A stretch of DNA of 48,150 nucleotides from Candidatus Ozemibacter sp. (GCA_030446435.1 JASURT010000003.1:1-48150); one strand, 5' to 3'; shown: positions 7,591-16,971, numbered from the stretch's first letter. Program-made: numbers and translations. Notes: generated by a model from the sequence alone, not told the origin.

Positions 7591-8585
7591 TCTTCATTAC
7601 CTCCGGCGGTATCGTCATCAGGAAGACTGAGATTGAACTGGCCCAGTTTTTCCCGAACTTCCTTCAATGATTTCTTACCAAAATTCTTGATTTCAAGAAG
7701 CTCAGAAACCTTTTTGTTAACAAGCTCACCCAAAGTCTGGATGCCGGCTTTCTTGAGGCAGTTTCTTGAACGAACAGAGAATTCAAGATCTTTGATAAGG
7801 ATATCGAGATGACCCTTCTGAGGTGCTTCCTGCTTCTGAGCAGAAACCATCACCAGCTCTTCTTTATGAGTCGGCAATCCATCTTCGTCTTCAACAATTT
7901 CTTCTTCAAGAGCCTGGAAAAGATCAACATGGGCTCTGAGAAACTTGGCTGAAAGTTCAACCGCTTCTGCCGGCTGCATGCTGCCGTTTGTCCAAACATG
8001 AAGATTAAGTTTATCGAAGTTGATATCCTGTCCTACACGTGCATCTTCAACACTATACTGAACTTTGGTCACTGGTGAAAACTGAGAATCAACCAGAATA
8101 GTTCCGATAGCCTGACCAAGATCATCGTGATCGTCTGCAAGAACATAACCACGACCTCTGCGGAAAGTGATATCCATGCCGAGAGTGATATCGCCGGTTA
8201 CCTGGGCAATATGCACATCTTTATCGATGATCTGAAGATCAGGATTAGACTGAATATCAGCTGCAGTAACATCTGCAGGACCTTTCACTTCGAGTCGAAC
8301 GGTTAAAGGTTCTTCTGAGTTCAGGTTTACAACCAGTTTCTTGAGATTAAGAATGATTGCGGTTACATCTTCTACAACTCCGGGGATACTGCAGAATTCA
8401 TGAAGAACTCCGTCGATCTTAACGCCGCAAACAGACGAACCGGGGAGAGAAGCGAGAAGGACTCTGCGAAAAGCATTACCAAGAGTCTGACCATAGCCTC
8501 TTTCGAGAGGCTCGAGGACGATAACTCCGTGGTTGGCGTTTTCACCTTCAGAATATTTTATTTTGGGTCGATTAATTTCAATCAC
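7587..8585 (-). CDS. rpoA: RNA polymerase subunit alpha
   Basis: The 332-residue alpha subunit dimerises to nucleate RNA polymerase assembly. The N-terminal domain carries the usual GYGQTLGNAFRRVLL segment. After an acidic linker (about 235-255), the C-terminal domain contains the helix-hairpin-helix region around LEFSVRSRNCLKKAG and IKNFGKKSLKEV, which contacts promoter UP elements and activators. The start is a GTG at 8585 with a strong AAGGAGG 9 nt upstream. It lies between rpsD (21 bp) and rplQ (4-bp overlap), as in most alpha operons. Length and motifs are ordinary. Confidence 0.98.
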   Translation of the reverse strand: MIEINRPKIKYSEGENANHGVIVLEPLERGYGQTLGNAFRRVLLASLPGSSVCGVKIDGVLHEFCSIPGVVEDVTAIILNLKKLVVNLNSEEPLTVRLEVKGPADVTAADIQSNPDLQIIDKDVHIAQVTGDITLGMDITFRRGRGYVLADDHDDLGQAIGTILVDSQFSPVTKVQYSVEDARVGQDINFDKLNLHVWTNGSMQPAEAVELSAKFLRAHVDLFQALEEEIVEDEDGLPTHKEELVMVSAQKQEAPQKGHLDILIKDLEFSVRSRNCLKKAGIQTLGELVNKKVSELLEIKNFGKKSLKEVREKLGQFNLSLPDDDTAGGNEE

Positions 8586-8606
8586 GCTACAAAGCCTCCT
8601 TAAAGG

Positions 8607-9239
8607 TTAGCGAGAGTAGAACTCAACGATCAGGTGTTCCTGAATCTTCGGATCTAGCTGTGCTCTTTCTGGAAGAGTTACGAATTTACCTTTGAGGTTT
8701 TCGCGGTCTACTTCAATCCAGGGGCTTCCTTCACGACTGGAAGAAATCTCCATAATATCCATAACCTGTTTTCGAACCTTGCTGTTTTCGAGGAGTTTTA
8801 CTTCATCACCGGGTCTGAGCTGATAACTTGGGATATTGCACTTGCGACCGTTAACTTCGAAGTGTCCCTGAGTTACCCACATGCGGGCCTGAGCTCTGGA
8901 AATACCAAAACCCATGCGGAAAACGACGTTATCAAGTCGTGTTTCTAACTGATGCAGAAGGTTAACACCGGTGTTACCTTCTTTGCGGTTAGCGATATCA
9001 TAATACTTGCGGAACTGAGATTCGAGAATTCCGTAAGTTCTTCTGACTTTTTGCTTGGCGCGCAGCTGGATTTCATAACCAGTCTGCTTTCTTCTCATGC
9101 GATTGCCGCCATGCACGCCAGGAATGGTTGCTCTGCGTTTAAAGGCGCACTTTTCAGTGTAGCAGCGAGCGCCTTTGAGGAAAAGTTGGTCGCCTTCACG
9201 ACGACAAAGTCTACAAACTGAACCTGTATATCTAGCCAT
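8607..9239 (-). CDS. rpsD: Ribosomal protein S4, zinc-binding form
   Basis: The 210-residue S4 is a primary 16S rRNA binder that starts assembly of the small-subunit body. The N-terminus holds four cysteines, C9, C12, C26 and C31, matching the zinc-containing version. The S4 RNA-binding domain follows (about 97-160; ETRLDNVVFRMGFG and the ARMWVTQGHFEVNG segment). The start ATG has GGAGGTATACC upstream. In many bacteria S4 is the translational regulator of its own operon. No pseudoknot target could be confirmed here by eye. Confidence 0.98.
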   Translation of the reverse strand: MARYTGSVCRLCRREGDQLFLKGARCYTEKCAFKRRATIPGVHGGNRMRRKQTGYEIQLRAKQKVRRTYGILESQFRKYYDIANRKEGNTGVNLLHQLETRLDNVVFRMGFGISRAQARMWVTQGHFEVNGRKCNIPSYQLRPGDEVKLLENSKVRKQVMDIMEISSSREGSPWIEVDRENLKGKFVTLPERAQLDPKIQEHLIVEFYSR

Positions 9240-9251
9240 GGTATACCTCCA

Positions 9252-9653
9252 TCAGACGCGGCGTCGCTTTGGTGGGCGACAACCATTGTGCGGAATTCCG
9301 GAAACGTCTTTAATTGCGGTAACCTGCAGTCCGTTGTTCTGAAGAGCTCGGATAGCTGATTCGCGACTCATTCCGGGGCCGGCGACGAAAACTTCGATTT
9401 CTTTCATTCCGAATTCAAGTGCGCGTTTGGCAGTGATTTCGGCAGAAACCTGAGCGGCATACGGGGTAGATTTTCTTGATCCACGAAAACTGTTGGATCC
9501 AGATGATGACCAACAAAGAACGTTACCGTTCATGTCGGTAATAGTTACAATAACATTGTTGAAAGTTGACTGAATGTGCGCTTGGCCTTTAGAAACGATT
9601 TTCTTCTCGCGTCTTTTGGTTCGCACCTTGGACTTACTTCCTGATTTAGCCAT
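9252..9653 (-). CDS. rpsK: Ribosomal protein S11
   Basis: The 133-residue S11 lies on the platform of the small subunit near the mRNA exit channel. The basic N-terminus ([12 protein letters not shown]) and the core motifs [25 protein letters not shown] and the C-terminal [13 protein letters not shown] are all typical. AAGGAGC lies 7 nt before the ATG. It follows rpsM by 41 bp and precedes rpsD by 12 bp in the standard alpha-operon order. Confidence 0.98.
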   Translation of the reverse strand: MAKSGSKSKVRTKRREKKIVSKGQAHIQSTFNNVIVTITDMNGNVLCWSSSGSNSFRGSRKSTPYAAQVSAEITAKRALEFGMKEIEVFVAGPGMSRESAIRALQNNGLQVTAIKDVSGIPHNGCRPPKRRRV

Positions 9654-9694
9654 TTTGTGCTCCTTTAAATCAGTTTACATCCTTTAGATAAGGC

Positions 9695-10060
9695 TTATTT
9701 GCCTTTTCTAATGGCTTTTCTCGGACCTTTGCGGGTGCGAGCGTTAGTTTTAGTTCTCTGACCGCGAAGTGGCAGACCTCTTCTGTGTCTGTAACCGCGG
9801 TAACAACCGATTTCCATAAGGCGTTTAACGTTCATGGAAACTTCACGTCGCAGATCACCTTCTACACGATATTCTGCTTCAAGAGTTTTCTTGATAAGAG
9901 AAATTTCGTCTTCAGTAAGATCTTTAACGCGTGTGTCGGGATTAATGTTGGTTTTTTCAAGAATGTGGCGTGAAGTTGTCCAGCCAATCCCGTAGATATA
10001 GGGAAGAGCTGCTTCTACTCTCTTGTTACGAGGTAGATCGACGCCTGCTATACGAGCCAT
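9695..10060 (-). CDS. rpsM: Ribosomal protein S13
   Basis: The 121-residue S13 sits in the head of the small subunit and forms intersubunit bridges. It starts [16 protein letters not shown], has the [11 protein letters not shown] helix-two-turns-helix region and ends in the basic [10 protein letters not shown] tail that reaches towards tRNA. It is a normal full-length copy. This matters because the N-terminal 78 residues of L22 in this same cluster resemble residues 1 to about 60 of this protein. Confidence 0.98.
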   Translation of the reverse strand: MARIAGVDLPRNKRVEAALPYIYGIGWTTSRHILEKTNINPDTRVKDLTEDEISLIKKTLEAEYRVEGDLRREVSMNVKRLMEIGCYRGYRHRRGLPLRGQRTKTNARTRKGPRKAIRKGK

Positions 10061-10077
10061 ACTTTTCCTCCTGAGTC

Positions 10078-10191
10078 TTAGCCCTGTCGCTGCTTATGAC
10101 GGGGATTGTCGCAAATTACACGAATAATTCCACGACGCTTAATGATTTTACACTTTTCACAAATCTTTTTTACTGATGCCCTTACTCGCAT
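10078..10191 (-). CDS. rpmJ: Ribosomal protein L36, zinc-binding form
   Basis: A 37-residue protein is encoded between infA and rpsM: it begins [14 protein letters not shown] and ends NPRHKQRQG. The zinc ligands C11, C14, C27 and H32 are present. L36 binds 23S rRNA at the base of the large subunit. The ATG at 10191 has GGAAAAAT just upstream, and the stop at 10078 leaves 17 bp to rpsM. Confidence 0.96.
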   Translation of the reverse strand: MRVRASVKKICEKCKIIKRRGIIRVICDNPRHKQRQG

Positions 10192-10228
10192 TATTTTTCC
10201 TCCTGGAAAATTTTACCGTTCAAAGGGA

Positions 10229-10447
10229 TCACTTGAAACGGTAAACAATTCGCCCACGGGTCAAATCATAGGGTGTCAACTCGACTGTGACCTTATCTCC
10301 GGGAAGAATTCGAATGTAATGCATTCTCATCTTTCCTGAGATGTGAGCGAGAATCATGTGACCATTTTCAAGTTCTACCTTGAACATGGCGTTTGGAAGA
10401 GGTTCTACAACCTTTCCGTTAACCTGAATGGTATCACCTTTGCTCAT
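10229..10447 (-). CDS. infA: Translation initiation factor IF-1
   Basis: The 72-residue protein is a single S1-like OB fold that binds the ribosomal A site during initiation. It starts [19 protein letters not shown] and contains [19 protein letters not shown] and the [15 protein letters not shown] ending typical of IF-1. The ATG at 10447 was chosen because it gives the exact family N-terminus and length. The open frame extends further upstream into the end of map, but that part is not homologous. The Shine-Dalgarno sequence is weak (AAAGGGC, somewhat distant). Confidence 0.97.
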   Translation of the reverse strand: MSKGDTIQVNGKVVEPLPNAMFKVELENGHMILAHISGKMRMHYIRILPGDKVTVELTPYDLTRGRIVYRFK

Positions 10448-10469
10448 TTTTTGACTTTTGCCCTTTCTT

Positions 10470-11234
10470 TTAACCCGCCTGGCAGGTTGAGGTAAGTATT
10501 TTGGGACCACATTCCGTAACTGCAACCATGTGTTCGAAATGTGCCGACAGATTTCCGTGTCTGGTAACTGCCGTCCATCCATCATTTTTAATAAAGACTT
10601 CCGGATCTCCGTTTGTGACTATGGGTTCGATTGCAAGCACCATGCCCACTTCGAGCCGCGGCCCCTGATTCTCAGGACCGAAGTTTGGAACAGGTGGTTT
10701 CTCATGCAAAGATCTTCCGATTCCATGGCCAACAAATCTTCGGATAACTGACATACCGCTGTTTTCAACGGATTTCTCAATACTTCGTGAAATTTTTCCC
10801 AAAGTATTTCCTGCAATCGCGTTACGAATTCCTGCCATCAAGGCGTTTTTTGTTGATTTCATGAGGGTGTCAATTTCGTCGGGTATTTCTCCGCCGAGAT
10901 AGACTGTCTCTGCCATGTCTGCAAAAAATCCGTCTTTTCGTATGCCAACGTCAATTTTTACCAGGTCATTTACTTGAAGAATACGTTTTTTGTTCGGTAT
11001 TCCGTGAACAACCTCGTCGTTAACACTGACACAGATAGCTCCAGGAAATCCTTTGTACCCCAGAAAAGCTGGTTTGCACTTTTCACGGGTCATTAATTCC
11101 AGGGCGTATTCTGCCAGATCCATGGTTGAAACACCGGGTTTGGCCTGATGTTTAACCTTAGTAAGAATGACCGAAAGGATTCGGCCATTTTCCTGCATCA
11201 ATTCAATTTCCTGAGTTGTTTTTAAGGAAATCAA
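10470..11234 (-). CDS. map: Methionine aminopeptidase, type I
   Basis: The 254-residue enzyme removes the initiator methionine from new proteins emerging from the ribosome. The two-metal site is complete: D95, D106, H170, E203 and E234, with the substrate-contacting H77 and H177. The start is a TTG at 11234 overlapping the adk stop as TTGA, and the N-terminus ([17 protein letters not shown]) fits the family. There is no N-terminal zinc or SH3-like extension. Its place between adk and infA is common in many phyla. Confidence 0.97.
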   Translation of the reverse strand: MISLKTTQEIELMQENGRILSVILTKVKHQAKPGVSTMDLAEYALELMTREKCKPAFLGYKGFPGAICVSVNDEVVHGIPNKKRILQVNDLVKIDVGIRKDGFFADMAETVYLGGEIPDEIDTLMKSTKNALMAGIRNAIAGNTLGKISRSIEKSVENSGMSVIRRFVGHGIGRSLHEKPPVPNFGPENQGPRLEVGMVLAIEPIVTNGDPEVFIKNDGWTAVTRHGNLSAHFEHMVAVTECGPKILTSTCQAG

Positions 11235-11902
11235 GGCGAATTCAGATTATCGATTATATCACAGATTTCCTGAAAAATCATGTCAATTTTTTTATTTCCG
11301 TCCACGGGGTACAGAATTTTTTTCTTCTGATAGAAATCAACCAATGGAGCGGTCTGCTCATGATAGACTTTCAGGCGATTTTTGATAACTTCTTCTGAAT
11401 CGTCTTTTCTTTGATAAAGTTCACCTGAACACTTATCGCAAATTCCATCTTTCTGCGGTTTGAGAAATTCAAGGTGATAGCTGGCACTGCATTTACTGCA
11501 GATTCTTCTCGCGGTCAAACGGCTGGTGAGAACCTGATCCGGTACATCGATTGAAATAACTCCTGAAAGTGGAGAATTTCTTTCAACCAATGCAGTCTCA
11601 AGAGCTTCGGCCTGGGCCACGGTGCGTGGAAAACCGTCAAGAAGAAAACCATTGGCACAATCTTCATGGCCAATTCTTTCGAGAAGAATATCAAGAACCA
11701 GTTCATCAGGAACCAGGGCCCCTGCTGACATATAGTTTTTCAATTTTTCTCCAAGAGCAGAACCTGATGAGACAGCTGCTCTCATCAGGTCGCCCGTAGA
11801 TATCTGCGGAATCGAATATTTTTCAACGACTCTCTGAGCCTGGGTGCCTTTGCCGGCACCCGGAGGGCCCAGAAATATCAGATTCAGATTACTGCTGGTC
11901 AT
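11231..11902 (-). CDS. adk: Adenylate kinase with zinc-binding lid
   Basis: The 223-residue long-form adenylate kinase converts ATP + AMP to 2 ADP. It has the P-loop GPPGAGKGT (12-20), the AMP-site STGDLMR and GFLLDGFPRT segments, and the LID domain with a C135-x2-C138...C155-x2-C158 zinc cluster typical of Gram-positive and some other bacteria. The ATG overlaps the secY stop as ATGA, so translation is coupled. The start methionine is followed by TSSNLNLIFLGPPG, giving a short unstructured lead before strand 1. Confidence 0.97.
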   Translation of the reverse strand: MTSSNLNLIFLGPPGAGKGTQAQRVVEKYSIPQISTGDLMRAAVSSGSALGEKLKNYMSAGALVPDELVLDILLERIGHEDCANGFLLDGFPRTVAQAEALETALVERNSPLSGVISIDVPDQVLTSRLTARRICSKCSASYHLEFLKPQKDGICDKCSGELYQRKDDSEEVIKNRLKVYHEQTAPLVDFYQKKKILYPVDGNKKIDMIFQEICDIIDNLNSP

Positions 11903-13206
11903 CTCAGACCTTTCTTTTTCATGAATCCTTCATAATGTCTGGTTACAAGGTGAGACTCGAGTTGTCTCATCGTATCCATTGCAACACCAACTACGATCAG
12001 CAGAGCTGTTCCGCCGAAGTAGAAGCTGACGTTCATGAAGCTGATAAGAAAGTTAGGAATGACAGACACGACTGCCAGAAATATACCACCGGCAAGAGTG
12101 ACTCTTGAAACGGTTCTTTCCAGAAATTCCACTGTTTTCTGGCCGGCTCTGATACCGGGTATGAATCCACCGTATTTTTTCATGTTATCTGCGAGATCCT
12201 GCACGTTGAAGGTAATCGCAGTGTAAAAATAGGTGAAGAAGATGATCAGAGCGACATAAATGATGATATAGGTAGCCGTATTGTAATTGAAGATATTGAG
12301 GAACCAGAAAACGATCGGGTTCTTAATAGCTTCCTGCATTGACTCAAGGCTTTGAATCCAGTTAAACACCATTGATGGGAACATCAGGATCGAGCTGGCA
12401 AAGATAACCGGAATAACACCGGCCTGGTTAACGCGCAATGGAATGTAAGTGTTCTGACCACCATATACACGTCTGCCGACAACACGTTTGGCATACTGAA
12501 CCGGGATCTTGCGAACGCCATCCTGCACATAAACGATAGCCATGATGGTAATTACGGCAAAAATCAACAGGAAGATGGTTTTTACCACATCATGAGCATC
12601 GCCTGTGAACAGGGCAACCTGCTGCACGACTGCTTCAGGAAGCGCGGCAAGAATACCGGCAGTAATCAAAATGGAAATTCCGTTACCAATACCACGACTG
12701 GTCATTTGTTCGCCCAGCCACATGATAAACGCAGTTCCAGCAGTTAAGGTGATTACAGCCATAAGTTTGAAACCGATTCCAGGATTGGGAACAACCTGAT
12801 AACGTTCAAGCATAAAGCTGATACCAAGTGCCTGCAAAGCGCCTATGAGAACTGTTCCATACCGAGTATACTGACTGATCAGTTTACGGCCCTCTTCGCC
12901 CTCTTCTTTGGCAAGGTGTTCGAAATAAGGAATAACATATACAAGCAACTGCATGATGATCGATGCGTTGATGTAAGGAGCAATTCCGAGTGCGAATACT
13001 GAGAATCTTCTCAATGCACCACCAGAAAACATGTTCAGAAAGCTGAACAGTTCAGAAGATGGCAGGTTCTGGATTAGAAGCTTGGCATCAACCCCGGGGG
13101 TTGGAATATGCGTTCCGATTCTGAAAACCAGAATCATGCCAAGGGTGAAAAGGATTCGATTCCGGAGTTCCGGAATTCTCATGGAGTTCGATAGGCTCTG
13201 CAGCAA
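11899..13206 (-). CDS. secY: Protein translocase subunit SecY
   Basis: The 435-residue, ten-helix SecY forms the membrane channel for Sec export and membrane insertion. Recognisable parts are the N-terminal IPELRNRILFTLGMILVFRIG, the plug region after TPGVD, and the conserved cytoplasmic loops that dock the ribosome or SecA. The TTG at 13206 directly follows the rplO stop. It has an excellent GGAGGTGATC 8 nt upstream, which supports this start over the internal ATG eight codons later. SecD and SecF are encoded at 44894-47514. SecE and SecG are not in the window. Confidence 0.97.
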   Translation of the reverse strand: MLQSLSNSMRIPELRNRILFTLGMILVFRIGTHIPTPGVDAKLLIQNLPSSELFSFLNMFSGGALRRFSVFALGIAPYINASIIMQLLVYVIPYFEHLAKEEGEEGRKLISQYTRYGTVLIGALQALGISFMLERYQVVPNPGIGFKLMAVITLTAGTAFIMWLGEQMTSRGIGNGISILITAGILAALPEAVVQQVALFTGDAHDVVKTIFLLIFAVITIMAIVYVQDGVRKIPVQYAKRVVGRRVYGGQNTYIPLRVNQAGVIPVIFASSILMFPSMVFNWIQSLESMQEAIKNPIVFWFLNIFNYNTATYIIIYVALIIFFTYFYTAITFNVQDLADNMKKYGGFIPGIRAGQKTVEFLERTVSRVTLAGGIFLAVVSVIPNFLISFMNVSFYFGGTALLIVVGVAMDTMRQLESHLVTRHYEGFMKKKGLR

Positions 13207-13656
13207 TTAGATCACCTCCGCTTTTCCACCAGCTTTTTCAATTTTGTCTTTGGCGGAATTGGAAAACCGATGAGCTTTAACGGTCATGGCTTTGTTAATG
13301 TCGCCTCTGCCCAGTATTTTTACCGGATGCTTGAGGTTTTTAACCAGACCTTTTTCGACCATCAGTTCGAGTGTTACTTCTGAGTTAGCTTCAAAGGCTT
13401 TTTCGAGATCAGCCAGATTCACAACGCTGTATTCAACTCTGTTAGGAGGAGTGAAACCGCGTTTAGGCAGAATGCGAACAAGTCTCATCTGTCCGCCTTC
13501 AAAACCGGCGTAGGGATGTACTTTGCCTGAGCGGCCTTTCTGACCGTCATGACCTTTAGTAGCCTGGTTACCCATTCCTGAGCCTTTACCACGCCCTACT
13601 CTTCTTTTTTCTCTGGTAGACCCTTTGGCCTTTTTAAGATTACCAAGGTTCAACAT
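13207..13656 (-). CDS. rplO: Ribosomal protein L15
   Basis: The 149-residue L15 is a large-subunit protein with a long glycine- and lysine-rich N-terminal extension (GRGKGSGMGNQATKGHDGQ) that threads into 23S rRNA, and a C-terminal globular domain ending in AGGKAEVI. Length and sequence are ordinary. Its last codons contain the strong ribosome binding site of secY, which couples the two genes. Confidence 0.98.
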   Translation of the reverse strand: MLNLGNLKKAKGSTREKRRVGRGKGSGMGNQATKGHDGQKGRSGKVHPYAGFEGGQMRLVRILPKRGFTPPNRVEYSVVNLADLEKAFEANSEVTLELMVEKGLVKNLKHPVKILGRGDINKAMTVKAHRFSNSAKDKIEKAGGKAEVI

Positions 13657-13668
13657 TTCCAGGTCTCC

Positions 13669-13848
13669 TTACTTAATTTCGACCCAGCGCTGAATTTTGT
13701 CGAGCATGCCAAGAATCTGAGGAGTCGCTTTATGAGTGACTTCCTGTTGCATCTTGCGCAGACCCAGCGCTCTAAGGGTGTTTCGCTGACGCTCTGAAGC
13801 GCCAATGAAGCTTTTAATGAGCTTAATTTTCAATTCTTTTTCTGCCAT
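13669..13848 (-). CDS. rpmD: Ribosomal protein L30
   Basis: A 59-residue protein is encoded between rpsE and rplO: it begins MAEKELKIKLIKSFIGA and contains RNTLRALGLRKM, the hallmark of L30. The ATG at 13848 is preceded by AGGAGAAACACC. L30 is absent in some lineages but complete here. Gaps are 11 bp to rpsE and 12 bp to rplO. Confidence 0.97.
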   Translation of the reverse strand: MAEKELKIKLIKSFIGASERQRNTLRALGLRKMQQEVTHKATPQILGMLDKIQRWVEIK

Positions 13849-13859
13849 GGTGTTTCTCC

Positions 13860-14402
13860 TTAGCCTTTAATGACCTGACCAGGGGTGATTCCCCTCTGTT
13901 TGGCAACGAGATCCACGCCACGCATTTCGCGCAGAGCATTCATACATGCCTTGGCCATGTTAACTGGATTCTTACTACCGATGCGCTTGGCAAGAACGTC
14001 TTTTACGCCGAGGGCTTCAAAGATGGCTCTTACTGCACCACCGGCGATAACGCCAGTACCGGGAGCAGCGGGTTTAAGAATAACCTGGGCAGAACCAAAA
14101 CGTCCGATGTAAGGATGAGTGATGGTGTCTTTATTCATAGGAATAGTTACCATGCACTTGCGGGCTTTTTCAAGACCTTTTCTTACTGCATCGGGAACTG
14201 CTTTGGCTTTACCAATGGCGATTCCAACTTTACCTTTCTGGTCGCCTACGCATACCAGAACGGAGAATCCAAAGTGTCGACCACCTTTAACGGTTTTACT
14301 GACACGGTTAACAGAAATTATTTTTTCGGTAAATTCGTTTTCAACGACCTGGTCACGTTGGCGACCGCCACGGCGAAAACGAGGATTGCCTGTTTCGTTC
14401 AT
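13860..14402 (-). CDS. rpsE: Ribosomal protein S5
   Basis: The 180-residue S5 helps decoding accuracy and mRNA unwinding at the entry channel. The double-stranded-RNA-binding-like N-terminal domain (FGFSVLVCVGDQKGKVGIAIGK spread over about 45-66) and the C-terminal domain with GTGVIAGGAVRAIFE and AKRIGSKNPVN are present. A short, Arg-rich, disordered N-terminus (RFRRGGRQRDQ) precedes them. AGGAGGA lies upstream of the ATG. Confidence 0.98.
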   Translation of the reverse strand: MNETGNPRFRRGGRQRDQVVENEFTEKIISVNRVSKTVKGGRHFGFSVLVCVGDQKGKVGIAIGKAKAVPDAVRKGLEKARKCMVTIPMNKDTITHPYIGRFGSAQVILKPAAPGTGVIAGGAVRAIFEALGVKDVLAKRIGSKNPVNMAKACMNALREMRGVDLVAKQRGITPGQVIKG

Positions 14403-14413
14403 CGGTCTTCCTC

Positions 14414-14773
14414 CTAGAATTTCAAGCCAGCAGACCTGGCGCCTTCAGCCAGTTCTCTGACGCGACCATGATACTTGAATCCACCTTTATCAAATACCAC
14501 GCAAGTGATGCCTTTTTCGATCGCTCTTTCGGCAACCTTCTGGCCAACCTGTTTCGCGCCTTCTTTGTTGCCGCCTTTGATTGAACTGCGCAGCTCTTTA
14601 TCAAGAGAGCTTGCCATCGCAATGGTTTCACCGGTTTCATCGTCAATAATCTGAGCATAGATATGCTTGAGACTTCTGAAAACGGCAAGGCGAGGCTTCT
14701 GGGCAGTTCCGGACAAATAAAATCTGCTGCGGGCATGACGCCGCTGACGCATATCTTTTTTATTCAATTTCAT
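14414..14773 (-). CDS. rplR: Ribosomal protein L18
   Basis: The 119-residue L18 carries 5S rRNA into the central protuberance with L5. It has the basic N-terminus ([18 protein letters not shown]), the [19 protein letters not shown] strand region and the C-terminal [22 protein letters not shown] motif. Length and position after rplF are standard. Confidence 0.98.
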   Translation of the reverse strand: MKLNKKDMRQRRHARSRFYLSGTAQKPRLAVFRSLKHIYAQIIDDETGETIAMASSLDKELRSSIKGGNKEGAKQVGQKVAERAIEKGITCVVFDKGGFKYHGRVRELAEGARSAGLKF

Positions 14774-14794
14774 ATTTTACCTTCCTTTACCGCC

Positions 14795-15340
14795 TTAAGC
14801 TGCAAGCTTCTTGCCAACCTTGATGCGAACCTGTTCGCCAAGGTATCTGATACCAGCGCCATCCTTGTAATGTTTCGGAGGTCTGATTTTGCGAATTTCA
14901 GCAGCTGTCTGGCCAACAACTTCTTTGTCGATGCCGGCAACAAATACTTTGTTACCTTCGACTTTGAGAGTTATTTCCTGGGGTGCTTCATAAACTACCG
15001 GGTGTGAGTAACCAACGTTGAGCTGGATCTTGTTAGGAGCCTGGCTCTGTGCTTTGTAACCAACACCGATGATTTCGAGGCCTCTGGTGAAGCCTTCATG
15101 AGCGCCAATAACCATGTTGTTGATCAGGCTTCGAACCAGACCGAATCTGGCTCTGATAGGCTTAGAACTATTTTCTGGAATCGAGCAAACGATTTTGTCT
15201 TCTTCCTGTTTGAAAGTTACGCCTTCGGGCATTTCTTTACTGATGTTGCCTTTAGGGCCCTTTACAGAAATAGAAAGACCATCGATCTTTACTTCAACTC
15301 CCTTGGGGACTGTAATAGGTTTTTTTCCAATTCGTGACAT
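14795..15340 (-). CDS. rplF: Ribosomal protein L6
   Basis: The 181-residue L6 lies near the GTPase-associated region and the sarcin-ricin loop. It begins MSRIGKKPITVPKGVEV and has two similar alpha/beta domains. The second ends with the diagnostic IRKIRPPKHYKDGAGIRY. AGGAGGAAAGTA precedes the ATG. Nothing unusual was seen. Confidence 0.98.
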   Translation of the reverse strand: MSRIGKKPITVPKGVEVKIDGLSISVKGPKGNISKEMPEGVTFKQEEDKIVCSIPENSSKPIRARFGLVRSLINNMVIGAHEGFTRGLEIIGVGYKAQSQAPNKIQLNVGYSHPVVYEAPQEITLKVEGNKVFVAGIDKEVVGQTAAEIRKIRPPKHYKDGAGIRYLGEQVRIKVGKKLAA

Positions 15341-15355
15341 TTACTTTCCTCCTGA

Positions 15356-15754
15356 CTACCAGACGCGGCAGATTATTTCACCGCCAACACCGGCGCTTCG
15401 GGCTTCTTTGTCAGTCATGACGCCCTTGGAAGTTGAAAGAATTGAAACTCCAAGACCACCAAGAATTTTAGGAATCGATGCCTTGCCGGAATAAATTCTG
15501 CGGCCTGGCTTTGAAACTCTTTCAATTCCCATGATGGTTGAAGAATTCTTTTCTCCATACTTCAGGAAAACTTTCAGATTGAATTTGTTCTGAAATTTGT
15601 AATATCTAAAATCCCGGATATACCCTTCTTTTTTGAGAATCTTTGCAATTTCGATTTTCATTTTGGAAGATGGCATTTCAACACTTTCGTGTTTTACCAT
15701 GTTGGCATTCCGGATACGAGTCAGCATATCGCCAATAGGATCTGTCATACTCAT
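15356..15754 (-). CDS. rpsH: Ribosomal protein S8
   Basis: The 132-residue S8 is a primary binder of the 16S rRNA central domain, and in E. coli the translational repressor of the spc operon. It starts MSMTDPIGDMLTRIRNA and ends with the STSKGVMTDKEARSAGVGGE motif. Length is typical. Whether it regulates this operon is not visible in the sequence. Confidence 0.98.
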   Translation of the reverse strand: MSMTDPIGDMLTRIRNANMVKHESVEMPSSKMKIEIAKILKKEGYIRDFRYYKFQNKFNLKVFLKYGEKNSSTIMGIERVSKPGRRIYSGKASIPKILGGLGVSILSTSKGVMTDKEARSAGVGGEIICRVW

Positions 15755-15773
15755 AACTCTTTATTCTCCTTCT

Positions 15774-15959
15774 TTACCAACTTGATTTTGTAACGCCCGG
15801 GATTCTTCCGATGGAAGCGAGGTCCCTGAAGCAGATACGACACATCTGGAAATCTCTCATATAACCGCGTGGCCGACCACAAATGTTGCAGCGGTTGTAG
15901 CGGCGCGTAGAAAACTTGGGAGTTTTCATCCATTTCTGTACTAATGCTTTCTTTGCCAT
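15774..15959 (-). CDS. rpsN: Ribosomal protein S14, short zinc-binding type
   Basis: The 61-residue S14 is the short, zinc-containing (type Z) form, with ligands C24, C27, C40 and C43. It contains [21 protein letters not shown] and the usual [18 protein letters not shown] end, here written in parts. It belongs to the head of the small subunit. It lies between rplE (14 bp) and rpsH (19 bp). Confidence 0.98.
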   Translation of the reverse strand: MAKKALVQKWMKTPKFSTRRYNRCNICGRPRGYMRDFQMCRICFRDLASIGRIPGVTKSSW

Positions 15960-15973
15960 AACAACTCCTTGTC

Positions 15974-16564
15974 TTACTGCTTCTTCGTGGGTTTTCTAAA
16001 CGGCATGCCCATCATTTCGAGAAGCTCTTTGGCTTCACCGTCGTTTTTAGCGGTGGTTACGATTGTGATGTTCATACCCTGAACTTTTTCTACTGAATCA
16101 TAGTTAATTTCAGGGAAAACCAACTGTTCCTGGAGACCGAGACTGTAGTTGCCACGGCCATCGAAAGCCTTTGGTGACAGACCACGGAAGTCTCTGATAC
16201 GAGGAACAACGATGGTGAAAAGTTTGTCCAGGAAATAGTAGGACATATCACCCCGAAGAGTTACGCGGCAACCGATTGGTACGCCGGCGCGCAGTTTGAA
16301 GTTCGAGATTGACTTCTTTGCGCGGGTAATTACAGGTTTTTGACCTGCGATAGTGGTTAACTCTCTAGAAGCGGCTTCAAGAAGTTTAGCATTCTGAGTA
16401 GCCTGTCCGACGCCCATGTTGATAACTACTTTAGTTACCTTTGGAACTCGCATCGGATTGCCGAATTTGGAAACCAACTTCGGAGCGATTTCTTTCAGAT
16501 ACTTCTCTTTCAGCCTTGGGAGAGACTTTGTTCCCTTTTTGGGAGCAGTTTCTGTCTTTGCCAT
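15974..16564 (-). CDS. rplE: Ribosomal protein L5
   Basis: The 196-residue L5 binds 5S rRNA and touches S13 across the subunit interface. After a short basic N-terminal extension (residues 1-18; [14 protein letters not shown]) the normal domain runs from [13 protein letters not shown], through [13 protein letters not shown] and [19 protein letters not shown], to the C-terminal [20 protein letters not shown]. The N-terminal extension is about 15 residues longer than in E. coli. Confidence 0.98.
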   Translation of the reverse strand: MAKTETAPKKGTKSLPRLKEKYLKEIAPKLVSKFGNPMRVPKVTKVVINMGVGQATQNAKLLEAASRELTTIAGQKPVITRAKKSISNFKLRAGVPIGCRVTLRGDMSYYFLDKLFTIVVPRIRDFRGLSPKAFDGRGNYSLGLQEQLVFPEINYDSVEKVQGMNITIVTTAKNDGEAKELLEMMGMPFRKPTKKQ

Positions 16565-16605
16565 GCCGAATCTCCTTTATTTTTTCCTGATTACTATCAG
16601 GTTAA

Positions 16606-16959
16606 TTACTTGCGGCCAAGTGGTTCGTTAGTTTTTGCACAGACGCGATTTTTTTCTTCGCCCTGAGTAACGATTTTAGCGCGGGTTAGTTTTTTGCCAT
16701 CGGGAGTAAGAAGTCCGAGGTTGCTTATGGCAACAGGTCCTTCTTTTTCTACGATGCCGCCCTTACCAACGTTTCTATTGGGTCGGGTGTGTCTCTTTAT
16801 GAAGTTAACGCCTTCAACGTATGCAAGGCCCTTTTCTGCTTCCACAGAAAGAACTCTGCCCTTTTTACCTTTGTCTTCACCGCTGAGAACAACGACCATA
16901 TCGTCTTTTTTGATATGAGGTTTTGCAACGGCTCTTCTTGCTTTAAGTTTCTTATGCAT
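16606..16959 (-). CDS. rplX: Ribosomal protein L24
   Basis: The 117-residue L24 initiates large-subunit assembly and lines the peptide exit site. It carries a KOW motif (DMVVVLSGEDKGKKGRVLSV, about 19-38) and the KRHTRPNRNVGKGGIVEKEG segment. A basic 18-residue lead precedes the KOW domain. Unlike L17, L22 and L29, this exit-ring protein is close to normal size. Confidence 0.98.
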   Translation of the reverse strand: MHKKLKARRAVAKPHIKKDDMVVVLSGEDKGKKGRVLSVEAEKGLAYVEGVNFIKRHTRPNRNVGKGGIVEKEGPVAISNLGLLTPDGKKLTRAKIVTQGEEKNRVCAKTNEPLGRK

Positions 16960-16971
16960 GTAATGGCCCCC

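Noticed and set aside
10470-10500. CCTGCCAGGCGGG near the end of map as a second copy of the 46-59 palindrome
   Set aside because: Only the CCTGCC half matches and it lies in coding sequence; two copies do not make a repeat family.
10448-10585. Possible N-terminal extension of IF-1
   Set aside because: The extra frame lies inside map and is not homologous; 72 residues is the normal IF-1 length.
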